A stretch of 64,000 nucleotides of DNA, taken from Dyella marensis (lineage in GTDB: Bacteria > Pseudomonadota > Gammaproteobacteria > Xanthomonadales > Rhodanobacteraceae). Of the stretch, positions 37,376 through 45,419 are shown one piece after another. The translations under genes were made by a program, and so were the position numbers. Below the pieces are notes generated by a model that had not been told where the DNA came from, made no database searches, and saw nothing but the letters and a program-made list of their open reading frames with translations. Where the stretch lies: the NCBI RefSeq assembly GCF_900112865.1, contig NZ_FONH01000006.1, positions 124,001 to 188,000 of the forward strand, given 5' to 3'. The number at the start of each line of letters is the position of its first letter. Position 1 is the stretch's first letter.

Positions 37376-37468
37376 TTAGCGCGTCAAAGGGGGGCTGAGG
37401 TCAGCCGGTGCTGCCTGGTGCGGCGAGATGCGGCGGGGCGGAGCGTCGTTCCACGGGGCGATGACCAT
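37376..37468 (-). CDS. short leader ORF before the autotransporter (30 codons)
   Basis: ATG at 37468 opens 30 codons (MVIAPWNDAPPRRISPHQ and a Pro-rich end) closing with TAA at 37376, 89 bases before the autotransporter ATG on the same strand. It is preceded by a near-perfect ribosome binding site, AGGAGGTGTC, stronger than that of the autotransporter itself. No signal peptide or known family. It could be a leader peptide with three Pro-Pro pairs, or a chance ORF downstream of a real but unused site. Confidence 0.45.
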   Translation of the reverse strand: MVIAPWNDAPPRRISPHQAAPADLSPPLTR

Positions 37469-37596
37469 ATGACACCTCCTGTGCAATGGATCGGGACACG
37501 AACTGCGCGACAGCGATGCGGCAAGGACAGCGGCGACCCTGGCGGGCCGTGGCGGATAGTAATGAATTTTTCGGCGGCGGCGCATGAAGGATTCGA

Positions 37597-37632
37597 GAAA
37601 CGAAACGGGGCGCCAGCGGCGCCCCGTTTCGT
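37597..37632 (-). terminator. hairpin terminator of the lipoprotein gene
   Basis: Perfect 15-base stem ACGAAACGGGGCGCC (37600-37614), loop AGC, inverse at 37618-37632; on the minus strand it is followed by TTTCTC. It lies 20 bases beyond the stop of the lipoprotein gene and before the autotransporter leader. Confidence 0.8.
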
Positions 37633-37651
37633 TCCCGCCGATGGCGAGGAA

Positions 37652-39427
37652 TTACTTCAGCTCGGTCTGCGTGGTCATCACCATGCCGCCGTTCTCGACG
37701 TGCACTTCGCCGCTGATCGCCTTGATCCGCTCGGCCTGCTGGCGCATGGTCTCGAACTGCGACTTGGCGCGCTCGGCCGCGGCCTGGGCCTTGGTGGCCT
37801 GGTCCTTGTCGGCGTCCTCGCCGTTCTCGTCGCTGCCCATGGATTCGGTCAGCTGCTTGAGATGGTCGGACTTCTCCTCCATGGCCTTGATCCACGACAC
37901 GTACATATCGCCGCTGAGGTGCACGCGGCCCATGCGGCCGGCGTCGCCGGTGGGAGCCTTGAGCATGTCGCCCAGCTTGGCGTCCTCGCCCTGGCCGACG
38001 GCGATGGCCAGCGCCTTCTCGCCCATCGCCAGCCACACCGGCTGGCCCAGCGCGGCGGTCATTTCCGCCGGCAGCGCCACCGGCTTGCCGTCAGGCGTGA
38101 GCTTGATCTGGGCCAGCGCCGGCGAAGCCATGCTGCCCATCGCGGCCAGGCCGGCCGGGTTGGTGCTGCCGACCAGCACGCGGCCGGTGAACTTCGGCGT
38201 GGTGCTGCTCGGGTCGAAGCTGTCCAGCGACACGCGCAGGCCCAGCAGGTCGCCGAACGGCGGCATCGCCGCCTGCTGCGCCACCTGGCCCAGCTTGGCG
38301 AAGCCTTCGTTGAGATTGGTCAGCGTGGGGCAGCCGAACGGCTTGGCGGCCACCGCCTCGGCCTGCGCGGCCCAGAACGTGCGCAACTGCGCCACCGGCA
38401 AGGCCAGGGTCATGTCCATCGGCGCGTCGCCGTCGACGCCCAGGCCCGGCAGCTCGACCTTGACGCCGGCGAAGGCCTTGGCCACGTCGTCGGCCAGGGC
38501 CACGTCCCAGCGCAGGTCCTGGTGCTTGGGATCGAGCTTGGTGTAGCCGAAGCTCATCGACGGCACGCGGCCGGCGATGCGCGTGGCATCGGCTTCGCAG
38601 GCCGGGGAGACGCCCGGCTGGGTCGTCACCGGCTCGCCGGTCTTGGCTGCCTCGGCGTGCTGGTGCGCCTTGTACATGGCGGCGAACAGCGGGTCCTTGC
38701 CGCTGGCGGCCAGCGGCAGCAGGCGCACCAGGTCGACGTGGCCGACGGCCCACGGCTTGTAGCCCTTGTCCTTGGCCAGCTGTTCCAGGCGGCCATCGTC
38801 CTGCAGGCTCTTGGCCGGGCGGTCCAGGCCAAGCGCCTGGCGCAGCAGCGGCTGCGGCGCGTCGGCCGGCAGCACGGTGGCGACCATCTGCTTGCCGACC
38901 ACGGCCAGGATCACCTGGGTGCCGGCTTCGGCGGAGGCGTGCTTGCGATAAGTGACACCGCCTTCGGTGGCGGTATCGAGCTTCTTGCCGTAGGCGGTTT
39001 CCAGGCGGCCGACGAAGGCGTCGAAGGCCTTCGGGTCGGCCAGCTCGAAGCGCACCACCGGCGCCAGGCCCAGGCCGTAGACGGCCGAATGGCCCTTCAT
39101 GTCCAGGCCGATGTTCTGCGCGAAGGCCTCGATGCTCTTGCCGTCGAGTTCGGCGATGAAGGCCTTGAGCAGGTTGGCCGTATCGGCGTCCTTCTCCTTC
39201 ATGTCCTCCGCGGCGGCCTTCAGCTGCGCCAACTGGCTCGGCAGCTGGGCGTCGGCCTGGGCGATCAGCGCCTTGCGCGTGTCGTCATCCAGCACGTCCA
39301 GGTTGGCGACCACGTACGGCGTATCCGCCGGCACGAAAGCCAGGGGGGCATCCTTGTCCTTGTGGCCGCAGGCCGCCAGCAGCACGCCGGCGACAGCCAG
39401 CGCCAAATAGCGCTTACTCACTCGCAT
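37652..39427 (-). CDS. large lipoprotein of unknown function
   Basis: A 591-residue protein with a lipobox (VAGVLLAAC, Cys20) followed by GHKDKDAP, so probably an outer-membrane lipoprotein, as no Asp follows the cysteine. The body is Ala/Leu/Lys-rich; VPADTPYVVANLDVLDDDT and long helical stretches (KAQAAAERAKSQFETMRQQ) near the C-terminus are seen, but no domain I recognise. Start at 39427 is fixed by the lipobox spacing and CAGGGAAT upstream. It lies in the same orientation as, and upstream of, the autotransporter, with a terminator between. Confidence 0.82.
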   Translation of the reverse strand: MRVSKRYLALAVAGVLLAACGHKDKDAPLAFVPADTPYVVANLDVLDDDTRKALIAQADAQLPSQLAQLKAAAEDMKEKDADTANLLKAFIAELDGKSIEAFAQNIGLDMKGHSAVYGLGLAPVVRFELADPKAFDAFVGRLETAYGKKLDTATEGGVTYRKHASAEAGTQVILAVVGKQMVATVLPADAPQPLLRQALGLDRPAKSLQDDGRLEQLAKDKGYKPWAVGHVDLVRLLPLAASGKDPLFAAMYKAHQHAEAAKTGEPVTTQPGVSPACEADATRIAGRVPSMSFGYTKLDPKHQDLRWDVALADDVAKAFAGVKVELPGLGVDGDAPMDMTLALPVAQLRTFWAAQAEAVAAKPFGCPTLTNLNEGFAKLGQVAQQAAMPPFGDLLGLRVSLDSFDPSSTTPKFTGRVLVGSTNPAGLAAMGSMASPALAQIKLTPDGKPVALPAEMTAALGQPVWLAMGEKALAIAVGQGEDAKLGDMLKAPTGDAGRMGRVHLSGDMYVSWIKAMEEKSDHLKQLTESMGSDENGEDADKDQATKAQAAAERAKSQFETMRQQAERIKAISGEVHVENGGMVMTTQTELK

Positions 39428-39545
39428 GTCGATTCCCTGAGATAGATAGAAGAAGGTGTTGCGCCGCGCATTATGCCCGTTTCGCCCCGGACTTGCGGGC
39501 AAAGATAAGGCTTCCGAGTGGCCGAAGCGGCCGGGATCGCGATAG

Positions 39546-39663
39546 CCCTCTCCCTCCGGGAGAGGGGGTGGGGTGAGGGTACGGGCGGAGCGCGGAAGCG
39601 ATGTGCACCGCTCCGCCCGTACCCTCATCCGGCTGCCGCCACCTTCTCCCGGAGGGAGAAGGA
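39546..39663. repeat. palindromic repeat family B, copy 4
   Basis: Modules as in copies 2 and 3 but in reverse order: CCCTCTCCCTCCGGGAGAGGG, GGGTACGGGCGGAGCG, CGCTCCGCCCGTACCC, then CATCCGGCTGCCGCCACC and CTTCTCCCGGAGGGAGAAGG. It lies between pyrB and the lipoprotein gene, both on the minus strand. Confidence 0.82.
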
Positions 39664-39710
39664 TTCCACCTTCAAGATTGAGGGATACCGCAGCGTTGGT
39701 TCGGGTCGCC

Positions 39711-39721
39711 GGGGGGGGGGG
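39711..39721. repeat. run of 11 G
   Basis: Eleven consecutive G's, 25 bases beyond the pyrB stop codon (minus strand), in a gap without genes. Such runs slip in replication and are also a common place for sequencing errors, so the exact length is uncertain. Confidence 0.7.
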
Positions 39722-39746
39722 CGCGCGCTGTGGGCGGGTGAGGTTA

Positions 39747-40676
39747 TTACGGCCGGGCCAGCATCTCGGCCAGCACCGCCATGCGCACGAACACCCCGTT
39801 GCCGACCTGCTCGAGGATGCGCGACTGCGCCCCGTCGGCCACCTCGGAGCTGATCTCGATGCCGCGGTTGAGCGGGCCCGGGTGCATCACCAGCGCGCTG
39901 CGCGCCGCCAGCGCCAGGCGGCGCGTGTCCAGGCCGTAGTGCCTGAAGTAGTCGGCCTCGTCCTGCAGGTCGGTGGCGGCCATGCGCTCCTTCTGCAGGC
40001 GCAGCATGATCACCGCGTCGGCGCCGGTGACCGCCTCGTCGAAGTCGGTGAAGCGCTGGCAATGCGGCAGCTCGTGCTCGCCGGGCATCAGCGCCGCCGG
40101 CGCGCACAGGCGGATGTCGCGCACACCCAGCGCGGCCAGCGCGTGCACGTCCGAGCGCGCCACGCGCGAGTGCTTCACGTCGCCGCAGATCACCACGCCC
40201 AGCTGCTCGAAATTCGGCCGGTGCTGGCGGATGGTCAGCGCATCCAGCAGGCCCTGGGTGGGGTGGGCGCGGTTGCCGTCGCCGGCATTGATCACCGACA
40301 CGCCGCTCATGGCGTGGCGCACCAGCTCGTCGGGCGTGCCGGAGATCTTGTGGCGCACCACGATCGCGTCCAGGTGCATCGCTTCGAGCGTGTGCAGCGT
40401 GTCGTACAGCTCCTCGCCCTTGCTGGTGGAGGAGAAGCCGATGTCGAAATTGATCACGTCGGCGCCGAGCCGGCGCGCGGCCAGTTCGAACGAGGTGCGC
40501 GTGCGCGTCGACGGCTCGAAGAACAGGTTGAGGATGGTGCGCCCCGCCAGCAGGTCGAGCTTGCGCGTGCCGTGGGCGCAGGCGTCGCGCATGGCGACGG
40601 CGCGGTCGAGCAGGCGCTCGATGGTGGCGCGCGGCATGTTTTCGAGCGTGGTGAGGTGGCGCAGGCGTGGGGTCAT
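39747..40676 (-). CDS. pyrB: aspartate carbamoyltransferase catalytic subunit
   Basis: A 309-residue enzyme joining carbamoyl phosphate and aspartate, the first step unique to pyrimidine synthesis. The carbamoyl-phosphate site is FFEPSTRTRTSFE (about residues 52-64); GDGNRAHPTQGLLDA and MLRLQKERM complete the active site. Length and sequence fit the class without a PyrI regulatory partner. Ten bases separate it from ruvX upstream; no pyrC follows in this window, only a repeat. The minus-strand order yqgE-ruvX-pyrB equals that in Pseudomonas. Confidence 0.96.
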   Translation of the reverse strand: MTPRLRHLTTLENMPRATIERLLDRAVAMRDACAHGTRKLDLLAGRTILNLFFEPSTRTRTSFELAARRLGADVINFDIGFSSTSKGEELYDTLHTLEAMHLDAIVVRHKISGTPDELVRHAMSGVSVINAGDGNRAHPTQGLLDALTIRQHRPNFEQLGVVICGDVKHSRVARSDVHALAALGVRDIRLCAPAALMPGEHELPHCQRFTDFDEAVTGADAVIMLRLQKERMAATDLQDEADYFRHYGLDTRRLALAARSALVMHPGPLNRGIEISSEVADGAQSRILEQVGNGVFVRMAVLAEMLARP

Positions 40677-40686
40677 GGGCGTGTCG

Positions 40687-41139
40687 TCAGGGCGGGTCGG
40701 CGAGGGTGGACGGGGTGCCGGCCGGCTGGGCCAGCCAGCGTTCCAGGATCACGGCGGCGGCTTCGGCGTCGATGGTGGCGGCGTCGCTGCGCTTCTTCAG
40801 GCCTGCCGCACGCGCACCGGCGAAACGGCGGGCCGCTTCCTGCGAGCTGTGGCGTTCGTCGATCAGCGCGACCGGCAGGTCATAGCGCTGCTGCAGGCGC
40901 TCGGCCAGGCGGCGGGCGCCGCGGCTGGCTTTCTGTTCGTCGCCCTCCAGGGTGAGCGGCAGGCCGATCACCAGGGTGTCGGGCTGCCATTCGCGGCGCA
41001 GGGCGTCCAGCCTGGTCCAGTCCGGCTCGCCGTCGCGCATCGGCACCACCGCCAGCGCGCGGGCCAGGCCGGTGAAGCGGTTGCCGACCGCGACGCCGAG
41101 CAGCCGGCTGCCGTAGTCGAAACCGAACACACAGCTCAT
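40687..41139 (-). CDS. ruvX: YqgF/RuvX-type Holliday junction resolvase-like protein
   Basis: A 150-residue RNase H-fold protein of the YqgF family, essential in many bacteria and involved in 16S rRNA 5'-end processing. Active-site acidic residues appear in FGFDYGSRLLGVAVG, then DERHSSQEA and the C-terminal KRSDAATIDAEAAAVILE. It overlaps yqgE by four bases (ATGA) and is followed by pyrB. Confidence 0.93.
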   Translation of the reverse strand: MSCVFGFDYGSRLLGVAVGNRFTGLARALAVVPMRDGEPDWTRLDALRREWQPDTLVIGLPLTLEGDEQKASRGARRLAERLQQRYDLPVALIDERHSSQEAARRFAGARAAGLKKRSDAATIDAEAAAVILERWLAQPAGTPSTLADPP

Positions 41140-41705
41140 GCGTGACCTACGTAGCCCGGCAACTGCAGCGGGTTGACCCCGACCAGGCCGGCGGCGGCGC
41201 TCCAGCGCTCCTCCAGCGGGGTGTCGAACACGACGCGCTCGCTCGCTTCCACGGTGAGCCAGCTGTTGTCCTTCAGTTCCTGCTCCAGCTGGCCGGCGCT
41301 CCAGCCGGCGTAGCCCAGCGCCATCATGGCCTGGCGCGGACCGGTGCCGGCGGCCATGGCGATCAGGATGTCGCGCGAGGTGGTCACCGACCAGTGGTCG
41401 TTGATGCGATAGCTGGATTCCCAGTGGCCTTCCTCGCGGTGCAGCACGAAGCCGCGCTCCTGCTGCACCGGGCCACCGATCAGCACGGGCAGGTCAGCGA
41501 CCTCCGGATCGTCGCATTCCAGCTTCATCTGCCTGAGCACGTCGCCCAGGCGGTATTCGGAAAGCTGGTTGACCAGCAGGCCCACCGCGCCGTCTTCGTC
41601 GTGCTGGCAGAGGAAGGCCACACCGCGCGAAAACGGCGGCTCGGCCAGGCTGGGCATGGCGATCAGGAAATGACCGGCGAGGGAGGAGGGGCGGGAAGCG
41701 CTCAT
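41136..41705 (-). CDS. YqgE/AlgH-family protein
   Basis: A 189-residue UPF0301 protein. Family signatures: LAGHFLIAMPSLAEPPFSRGVAFLC, HDEDGAVGLLVNQ, VLIGGPVQQERGFVLH and ALGYAGWSAGQLEQEL. The function is not defined; the gene is nearly always beside yqgF/ruvX, as here. Start chosen at 41705 (MSASRPSS); 41714 is in frame three codons upstream. Confidence 0.92.
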   Translation of the reverse strand: MSASRPSSLAGHFLIAMPSLAEPPFSRGVAFLCQHDEDGAVGLLVNQLSEYRLGDVLRQMKLECDDPEVADLPVLIGGPVQQERGFVLHREEGHWESSYRINDHWSVTTSRDILIAMAAGTGPRQAMMALGYAGWSAGQLEQELKDNSWLTVEASERVVFDTPLEERWSAAAGLVGVNPLQLPGYVGHA

Positions 41706-41788
41706 GGCCCGCATTGTAAGCGCAGGGGGTGCAGCTGGGGTTAGGACGAGGTTGGCGGAACCTGCGGCCGTGGCCGTCCGGGCTGCCC

Positions 41789-42649
41789 TCAGCGCGTATG
41801 CAGCACGTTGTTTTCCTGGAACTGCCAGGTGCGGGTGATGTGCAGTTCGTCGACCCGCTCGCCGGTCTGCGGCAGCGGCGGGAACGGCGCGGCCAGGCGC
41901 ACGATGCGCTCGGCGGCCTTGTCCAGCAGCTCGTGGCCGGAGCTGCCGATGATCTCGATGCCGATCACCTTGCCGTCGCGGTCCAGGGTGACGGTGAGCA
42001 GCACGTCGCCGTGCAGCTTCTGGCGGCGGGCGGCGTCGGGGTAGTTGAGGTTGCCGACGCGCTCGATCCGGTCCACCCAGTTGCGCATGTAGCCGGCGTA
42101 GGCGTACTCGCTGGTGTTGGAGGAGATGAATTTCTTCTTGGGGCGCTTGGCGTAGGCCTCCTGGATGCGCCGCTTCTCGGCCGCCAGCTGAGCGGCTTCC
42201 AGGCGCACGCGGTCGGCATCGGCGGCGGGCAGGGTGCTGTCGCTGCGCTGCGGCTGCGCGCTGTCGGAGCTGACGCTGAAGCGGCTGTTGCCGATGGTGG
42301 TCAGCAGGCGGTCCGGGGTGGCGTCCTGCGGGCGCGCCGCGGTGGCTTCCTGGGCGTGCTCGGCCATGCCCGGATCGGGCTTGGGCAGCGGGCCGGAGAA
42401 CGGCTGGGACGGGCGGGCGGCCTTGTCCTGCTCGCCGCCGCCGCGGTTGCTGGCCTGGGCCAGGAAGTCGGCCTGCTCGGGCTTCTCGCGGTTGGCCACG
42501 TCGACCAGGGTCACGTCCAGCGTGGGCAGGCTGGGCTTGGGCTTCACGTAGCCGAAGGTGATGCCCAGCAGCAGCACGCCGTGCAGCAAGAGCGAGAACA
42601 GCAGGGTGGCGCCGATCAGGTCGGCGCCCCGGGGTGCGGGTTGACTCAC
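41789..42649 (-). CDS. TonB-family protein (TonB3-like)
   Basis: A 286-residue inner-membrane protein: short cytoplasmic N-terminus, one membrane helix (about residues 13-34), a long charged periplasmic linker, and a C-terminal TonB domain (VGNLNYPDAARRQKLHGDVLLTVTLDRDG-like pattern, then FPPLP). The linker is not the usual Pro-Lys/Pro-Glu rod but contains a helical part (EAAQLAAEKRRIQEAYAK). Its place between gshB and yqgE matches tonB3 of Pseudomonas aeruginosa, which is needed for twitching motility; the same role here is inference. Four-base overlap with gshB. No exbB/exbD nearby. Confidence 0.88.
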   Translation of the reverse strand: MSQPAPRGADLIGATLLFSLLLHGVLLLGITFGYVKPKPSLPTLDVTLVDVANREKPEQADFLAQASNRGGGEQDKAARPSQPFSGPLPKPDPGMAEHAQEATAARPQDATPDRLLTTIGNSRFSVSSDSAQPQRSDSTLPAADADRVRLEAAQLAAEKRRIQEAYAKRPKKKFISSNTSEYAYAGYMRNWVDRIERVGNLNYPDAARRQKLHGDVLLTVTLDRDGKVIGIEIIGSSGHELLDKAAERIVRLAAPFPPLPQTGERVDELHITRTWQFQENNVLHTR

Positions 42650-43623
42650 GCGGAACGCTTTCCGTGGATGTGGTGCTCGATGACGTCGAACAGCTGGCCG
42701 CAGATATTAAGCCCGAACTGCTTGTCCAGTTCGCGCGCGCAGGTCGGCGATGTGACGTTGATCTCAGTGAGGTAGTCGCCGATCACGTCGAGCCCCACGA
42801 ACCACAGCCCGCGCCGGCGCAGCTCGGGCGCCACCTGGGCCACGATCCAGCGATCGCGCTCGGTCAGCGGCACGCCCTCGCCGCGGCCGCCGGCGGCCAG
42901 GTTGCCGCGGAATTCGTCGCCCTGGGGAATGCGCGCCAGCGCATAGGGCACCGCCTCGCCGTCCACCACCAGGATGCGCTTGTCGCCGGCGCTGATCTGC
43001 GGGATGAACTTCTGCGCCATCACGAACTGCGCCTGGCCGCTGAGCAGGCCGCCGCTGAGCAGGGTTTCCAGCATCGAATTGAGGTTGCTGTCGCCGGCCC
43101 GCACGCGGAAGATGCCGCGCCCGCCCATGCCGTCCAGGGGCTTGAGCACCACCTCGCCGTGCTCGGCCACGAAGCGGCGCAGGTCGGCCTTGTCGCGGGA
43201 CAGCAGGGTGGGGGCCATGCACTGGCCGAAGTCCAGCGCGTACATCTTCTCGTTGCAGTCGCGCAGGGCCTGCGGGTCGTTGACCACGGTCACGCCGGCC
43301 CGCTGGGCCAGCGACAGCACCATGGTGTCGTAGATGAACTGGGAATCGACCGGCGGGTCCTTGCGCAGCAGCACCACGTCGACCTCGGCCAGCTCCTGCC
43401 AGCGCGCCTCGCCCAGGCTGAACCAGCCGGCGGGGTCGTCCTTCACGCTCAGCGGCCGCAGGCGGGCCCAGGCGCGGCCGTCGCGCACGGCCAGGTCGCC
43501 GTGCTCCATGTACAGCAGCGCATGGCCGCGCCGCTGGGCTTCCAGCAGCATGGCGAAAGTGGTGTCCTTGGCGATCTTGATGGCGCCGATGGGGTCCATC
43601 AGCACGGCGACCGAGAGGGCCAT
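42646..43623 (-). CDS. gshB: glutathione synthetase
   Basis: A 325-residue ATP-grasp enzyme joining gamma-glutamylcysteine and glycine. Visible: VLMDPIGAIKIAKDTTFAML at the N-terminus, the ATP-binding VLKPLDGMGGRGIFRV, and the C-terminal FVGLDVIGDYLTEINVTSPT. Start at 43623 is preferred over 43629 because GGAGA then has a workable spacing. It is divergent from pilG and translationally coupled to the TonB-like gene. Confidence 0.96.
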   Translation of the reverse strand: MALSVAVLMDPIGAIKIAKDTTFAMLLEAQRRGHALLYMEHGDLAVRDGRAWARLRPLSVKDDPAGWFSLGEARWQELAEVDVVLLRKDPPVDSQFIYDTMVLSLAQRAGVTVVNDPQALRDCNEKMYALDFGQCMAPTLLSRDKADLRRFVAEHGEVVLKPLDGMGGRGIFRVRAGDSNLNSMLETLLSGGLLSGQAQFVMAQKFIPQISAGDKRILVVDGEAVPYALARIPQGDEFRGNLAAGGRGEGVPLTERDRWIVAQVAPELRRRGLWFVGLDVIGDYLTEINVTSPTCARELDKQFGLNICGQLFDVIEHHIHGKRSA

Positions 43624-43784
43624 CGTCATTCTCCGGTAGTGGGTGCCCCGTAGGCTGGCGCGCTCTTGCCGGATCGGCGGGCGTCGGTCGACGAGGTGGG
43701 ATGCCGCGCATGTTCGCCGACGCGCACGACGGGCGGCAAGGTATGTGAAGGCGTGCCGCACAGCGCAACAGCGAGGAATTTGGC

Positions 43785-43813
43785 TTGACGCCACGACGGG
43801 CAGGCGGTAAACA
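43785..43813 (+). promoter_or_regulatory. candidate promoter of the pil-chp cluster
   Basis: TTGACG (43785-43790), 17-base spacer, TAAACA (43808-43813), giving a transcript start near 43820 and a leader of about 130 bases to the pilG GTG. The 328-base gshB-pilG gap holds no gene otherwise. Confidence 0.5.
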
Positions 43814-43951
43814 GCACGGACAATCGTCCGCCCACGAGCGGATGAATCGGTGGGCAATCTTGCGGGATTCTTTTCGTCCACATGGAGCTGGCGGCCCAGG
43901 GCTGTCGGCTTCGTGTCTTACCTGAGCCTGGGGCGGGTCACAGGGGGGTGT

Positions 43952-44350
43952 GTGAACTTGAACATAAGTGGAAATGGCCTGGCCGGTCTGAAGGTCATGG
44001 TGATCGACGATTCCAAAACCATCCGTCGCACGGCGGAGACCTTGCTCAAGAAGGAAGGTTGCGACGTGCTCACGGCGGTCGACGGATTCGAGGCGCTCGC
44101 CAAGATCTCTGACCAGAAGCCCGCCATCATTTTCGTCGACATCATGATGCCGCGCCTCGACGGTTACCAAACCTGCGCGCTCATCAAGAACAATCCGCAG
44201 TTCCGGTCGACGCCGGTGATCATGCTCAGCTCGAAGGACGGCCTGTTCGACAAGGCACGTGGCCGCATCGTGGGCGCCGAGCAGTATCTGACCAAGCCGT
44301 TCACGCGCGACGAACTGCTTGGAGCCATCCATCGCCATGTCACGGTGTAA
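43952..44350 (+). CDS. pilG: twitching response regulator PilG
   Basis: A 132-residue stand-alone receiver domain. The sequence GLKVMVIDDSKTIRRTAETL and IIFVDIMMPRLDGYQTCALI, with the phospho-acceptor Asp before IMMP and the Lys in YLTKPF, is extremely close to PilG of Pseudomonas, which promotes pilus extension as an output of ChpA. Start GTG at 43952 follows AGGGGGG and gives the family length (135 in Pseudomonas); longer in-frame starts lack conservation. First gene of the cluster. Confidence 0.95.
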   Translation: MNLNISGNGLAGLKVMVIDDSKTIRRTAETLLKKEGCDVLTAVDGFEALAKISDQKPAIIFVDIMMPRLDGYQTCALIKNNPQFRSTPVIMLSSKDGLFDKARGRIVGAEQYLTKPFTRDELLGAIHRHVTV

Positions 44351-44384
44351 GACCACCATCGACTACAGGGGCTGAGGGGGACCT

Positions 44385-44756
44385 GTGGCCAATATTCTCA
44401 TCATCGACGACTCGCCGACCGACGTGCGCGTGTTCACCACGCTGCTTGAGCGCGCCGGGCATACGGTCGGTTCGGTCAACAACGCCGAGGAGGGCATCGA
44501 GCGCGTGCGCGCCGAGCTGCCCGCCCTGGTCATCATGGACGTGATCATGCCCGGCATGAACGGTTTCCAGGCCACGCGCACGCTGACGCGCGACCCGGTG
44601 ACCAAGGACGTGCCGATCGTGATGATCACGACCAAGTCCATGGAGACCGACCGCGTCTGGGGTTTGCGCCAGGGCGCCCGCGCCTTCATCACCAAGCCGG
44701 TGAACGAGAAGGAGCTGCTGGCGTGCATCAACGATCTGCTGCCCAACGCGGCCTGA
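44385..44756 (+). CDS. pilH: twitching response regulator PilH
   Basis: A 123-residue receiver domain: ILIIDDSPTDVRVFTTLLE, LVIMDVIMPGMNGFQATR, VMITTKSMETDRVWGLRQGA and ITKPVNEKELL. In Pseudomonas PilH opposes PilG, favouring retraction and acting as a phosphate drain for ChpA. Start is GTG with a GAGGGGGACC site. It lies 34 bases after pilG and 10 bases before pilI. Confidence 0.94.
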   Translation: MANILIIDDSPTDVRVFTTLLERAGHTVGSVNNAEEGIERVRAELPALVIMDVIMPGMNGFQATRTLTRDPVTKDVPIVMITTKSMETDRVWGLRQGARAFITKPVNEKELLACINDLLPNAA

Positions 44757-44766
44757 GGTCTACTCG

Positions 44767-45300
44767 ATGAGCCAGACCTTGTCCCCGTTCGAGATTCTCG
44801 CGCGCTACGAGCGCCTGTCGCTGACCCATGCTTCGGATACGCCCGAGAAGCTGGAGGCGCCGGGATTGTGGCGCGGCATCGGCTACCGCGTGGGTTCACG
44901 CCTGTTCGTCAGCGGCATCGACGAGATCAGCGAACTGCTCGCCGTGCCCCTGCTCACGCCCGTGCCGGGCACCCAGGCCTGGTTGCTGGGCGTGGCCAAC
45001 GTGCGCGGCAACCTGGTGCCGGTGGTGGACCTGAGCCGCTTCCTGTTCGGCGAGCGCACGCTGCACACCGAGCGCAGCCGCCTGCTGGTGGTGCGCCAGG
45101 GCGCCGGCAGCGTGGCGCTGCTGGTGGATGAGGTGTTCGGCCAGCGCACGGTGGATACCGAGGCGCGCCGGGCGGCCGAGCAGGAAGACGATCCGCGCCT
45201 GTCGCGTTTCGTCGAGGAAAGGGTGGGAGAGCCCCGGCTGGCGGTATTCAGCATGGGACGCCTGGTGCGTGCCCCGGACTTCCGCCAGGCCGCGGCCTGA
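44767..45300 (+). CDS. pilI: CheW-like adaptor PilI
   Basis: A 177-residue CheW-domain protein that couples the PilJ receptor to the ChpA kinase. The CheW fold is visible in the strands GIGYRVGSRLFVSGIDEISELL, WLLGVANVRGNLVPVVDLSRFL and SVALLVDEVFGQRTV. Placed between pilH and pilJ as in Pseudomonas. Confidence 0.93.
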   Translation: MSQTLSPFEILARYERLSLTHASDTPEKLEAPGLWRGIGYRVGSRLFVSGIDEISELLAVPLLTPVPGTQAWLLGVANVRGNLVPVVDLSRFLFGERTLHTERSRLLVVRQGAGSVALLVDEVFGQRTVDTEARRAAEQEDDPRLSRFVEERVGEPRLAVFSMGRLVRAPDFRQAAA

Positions 45301-45419
45301 AGCGGGAACCGGCAAATCTATAAGTAGGACCGGTGCCGGATCGCGGCCGGATTGACAGGCTTTGAAATCCCAGCCGATGCCGCAACGACGGCGTGGCGTA
45401 GACGGGTGAGGTAACGCAC

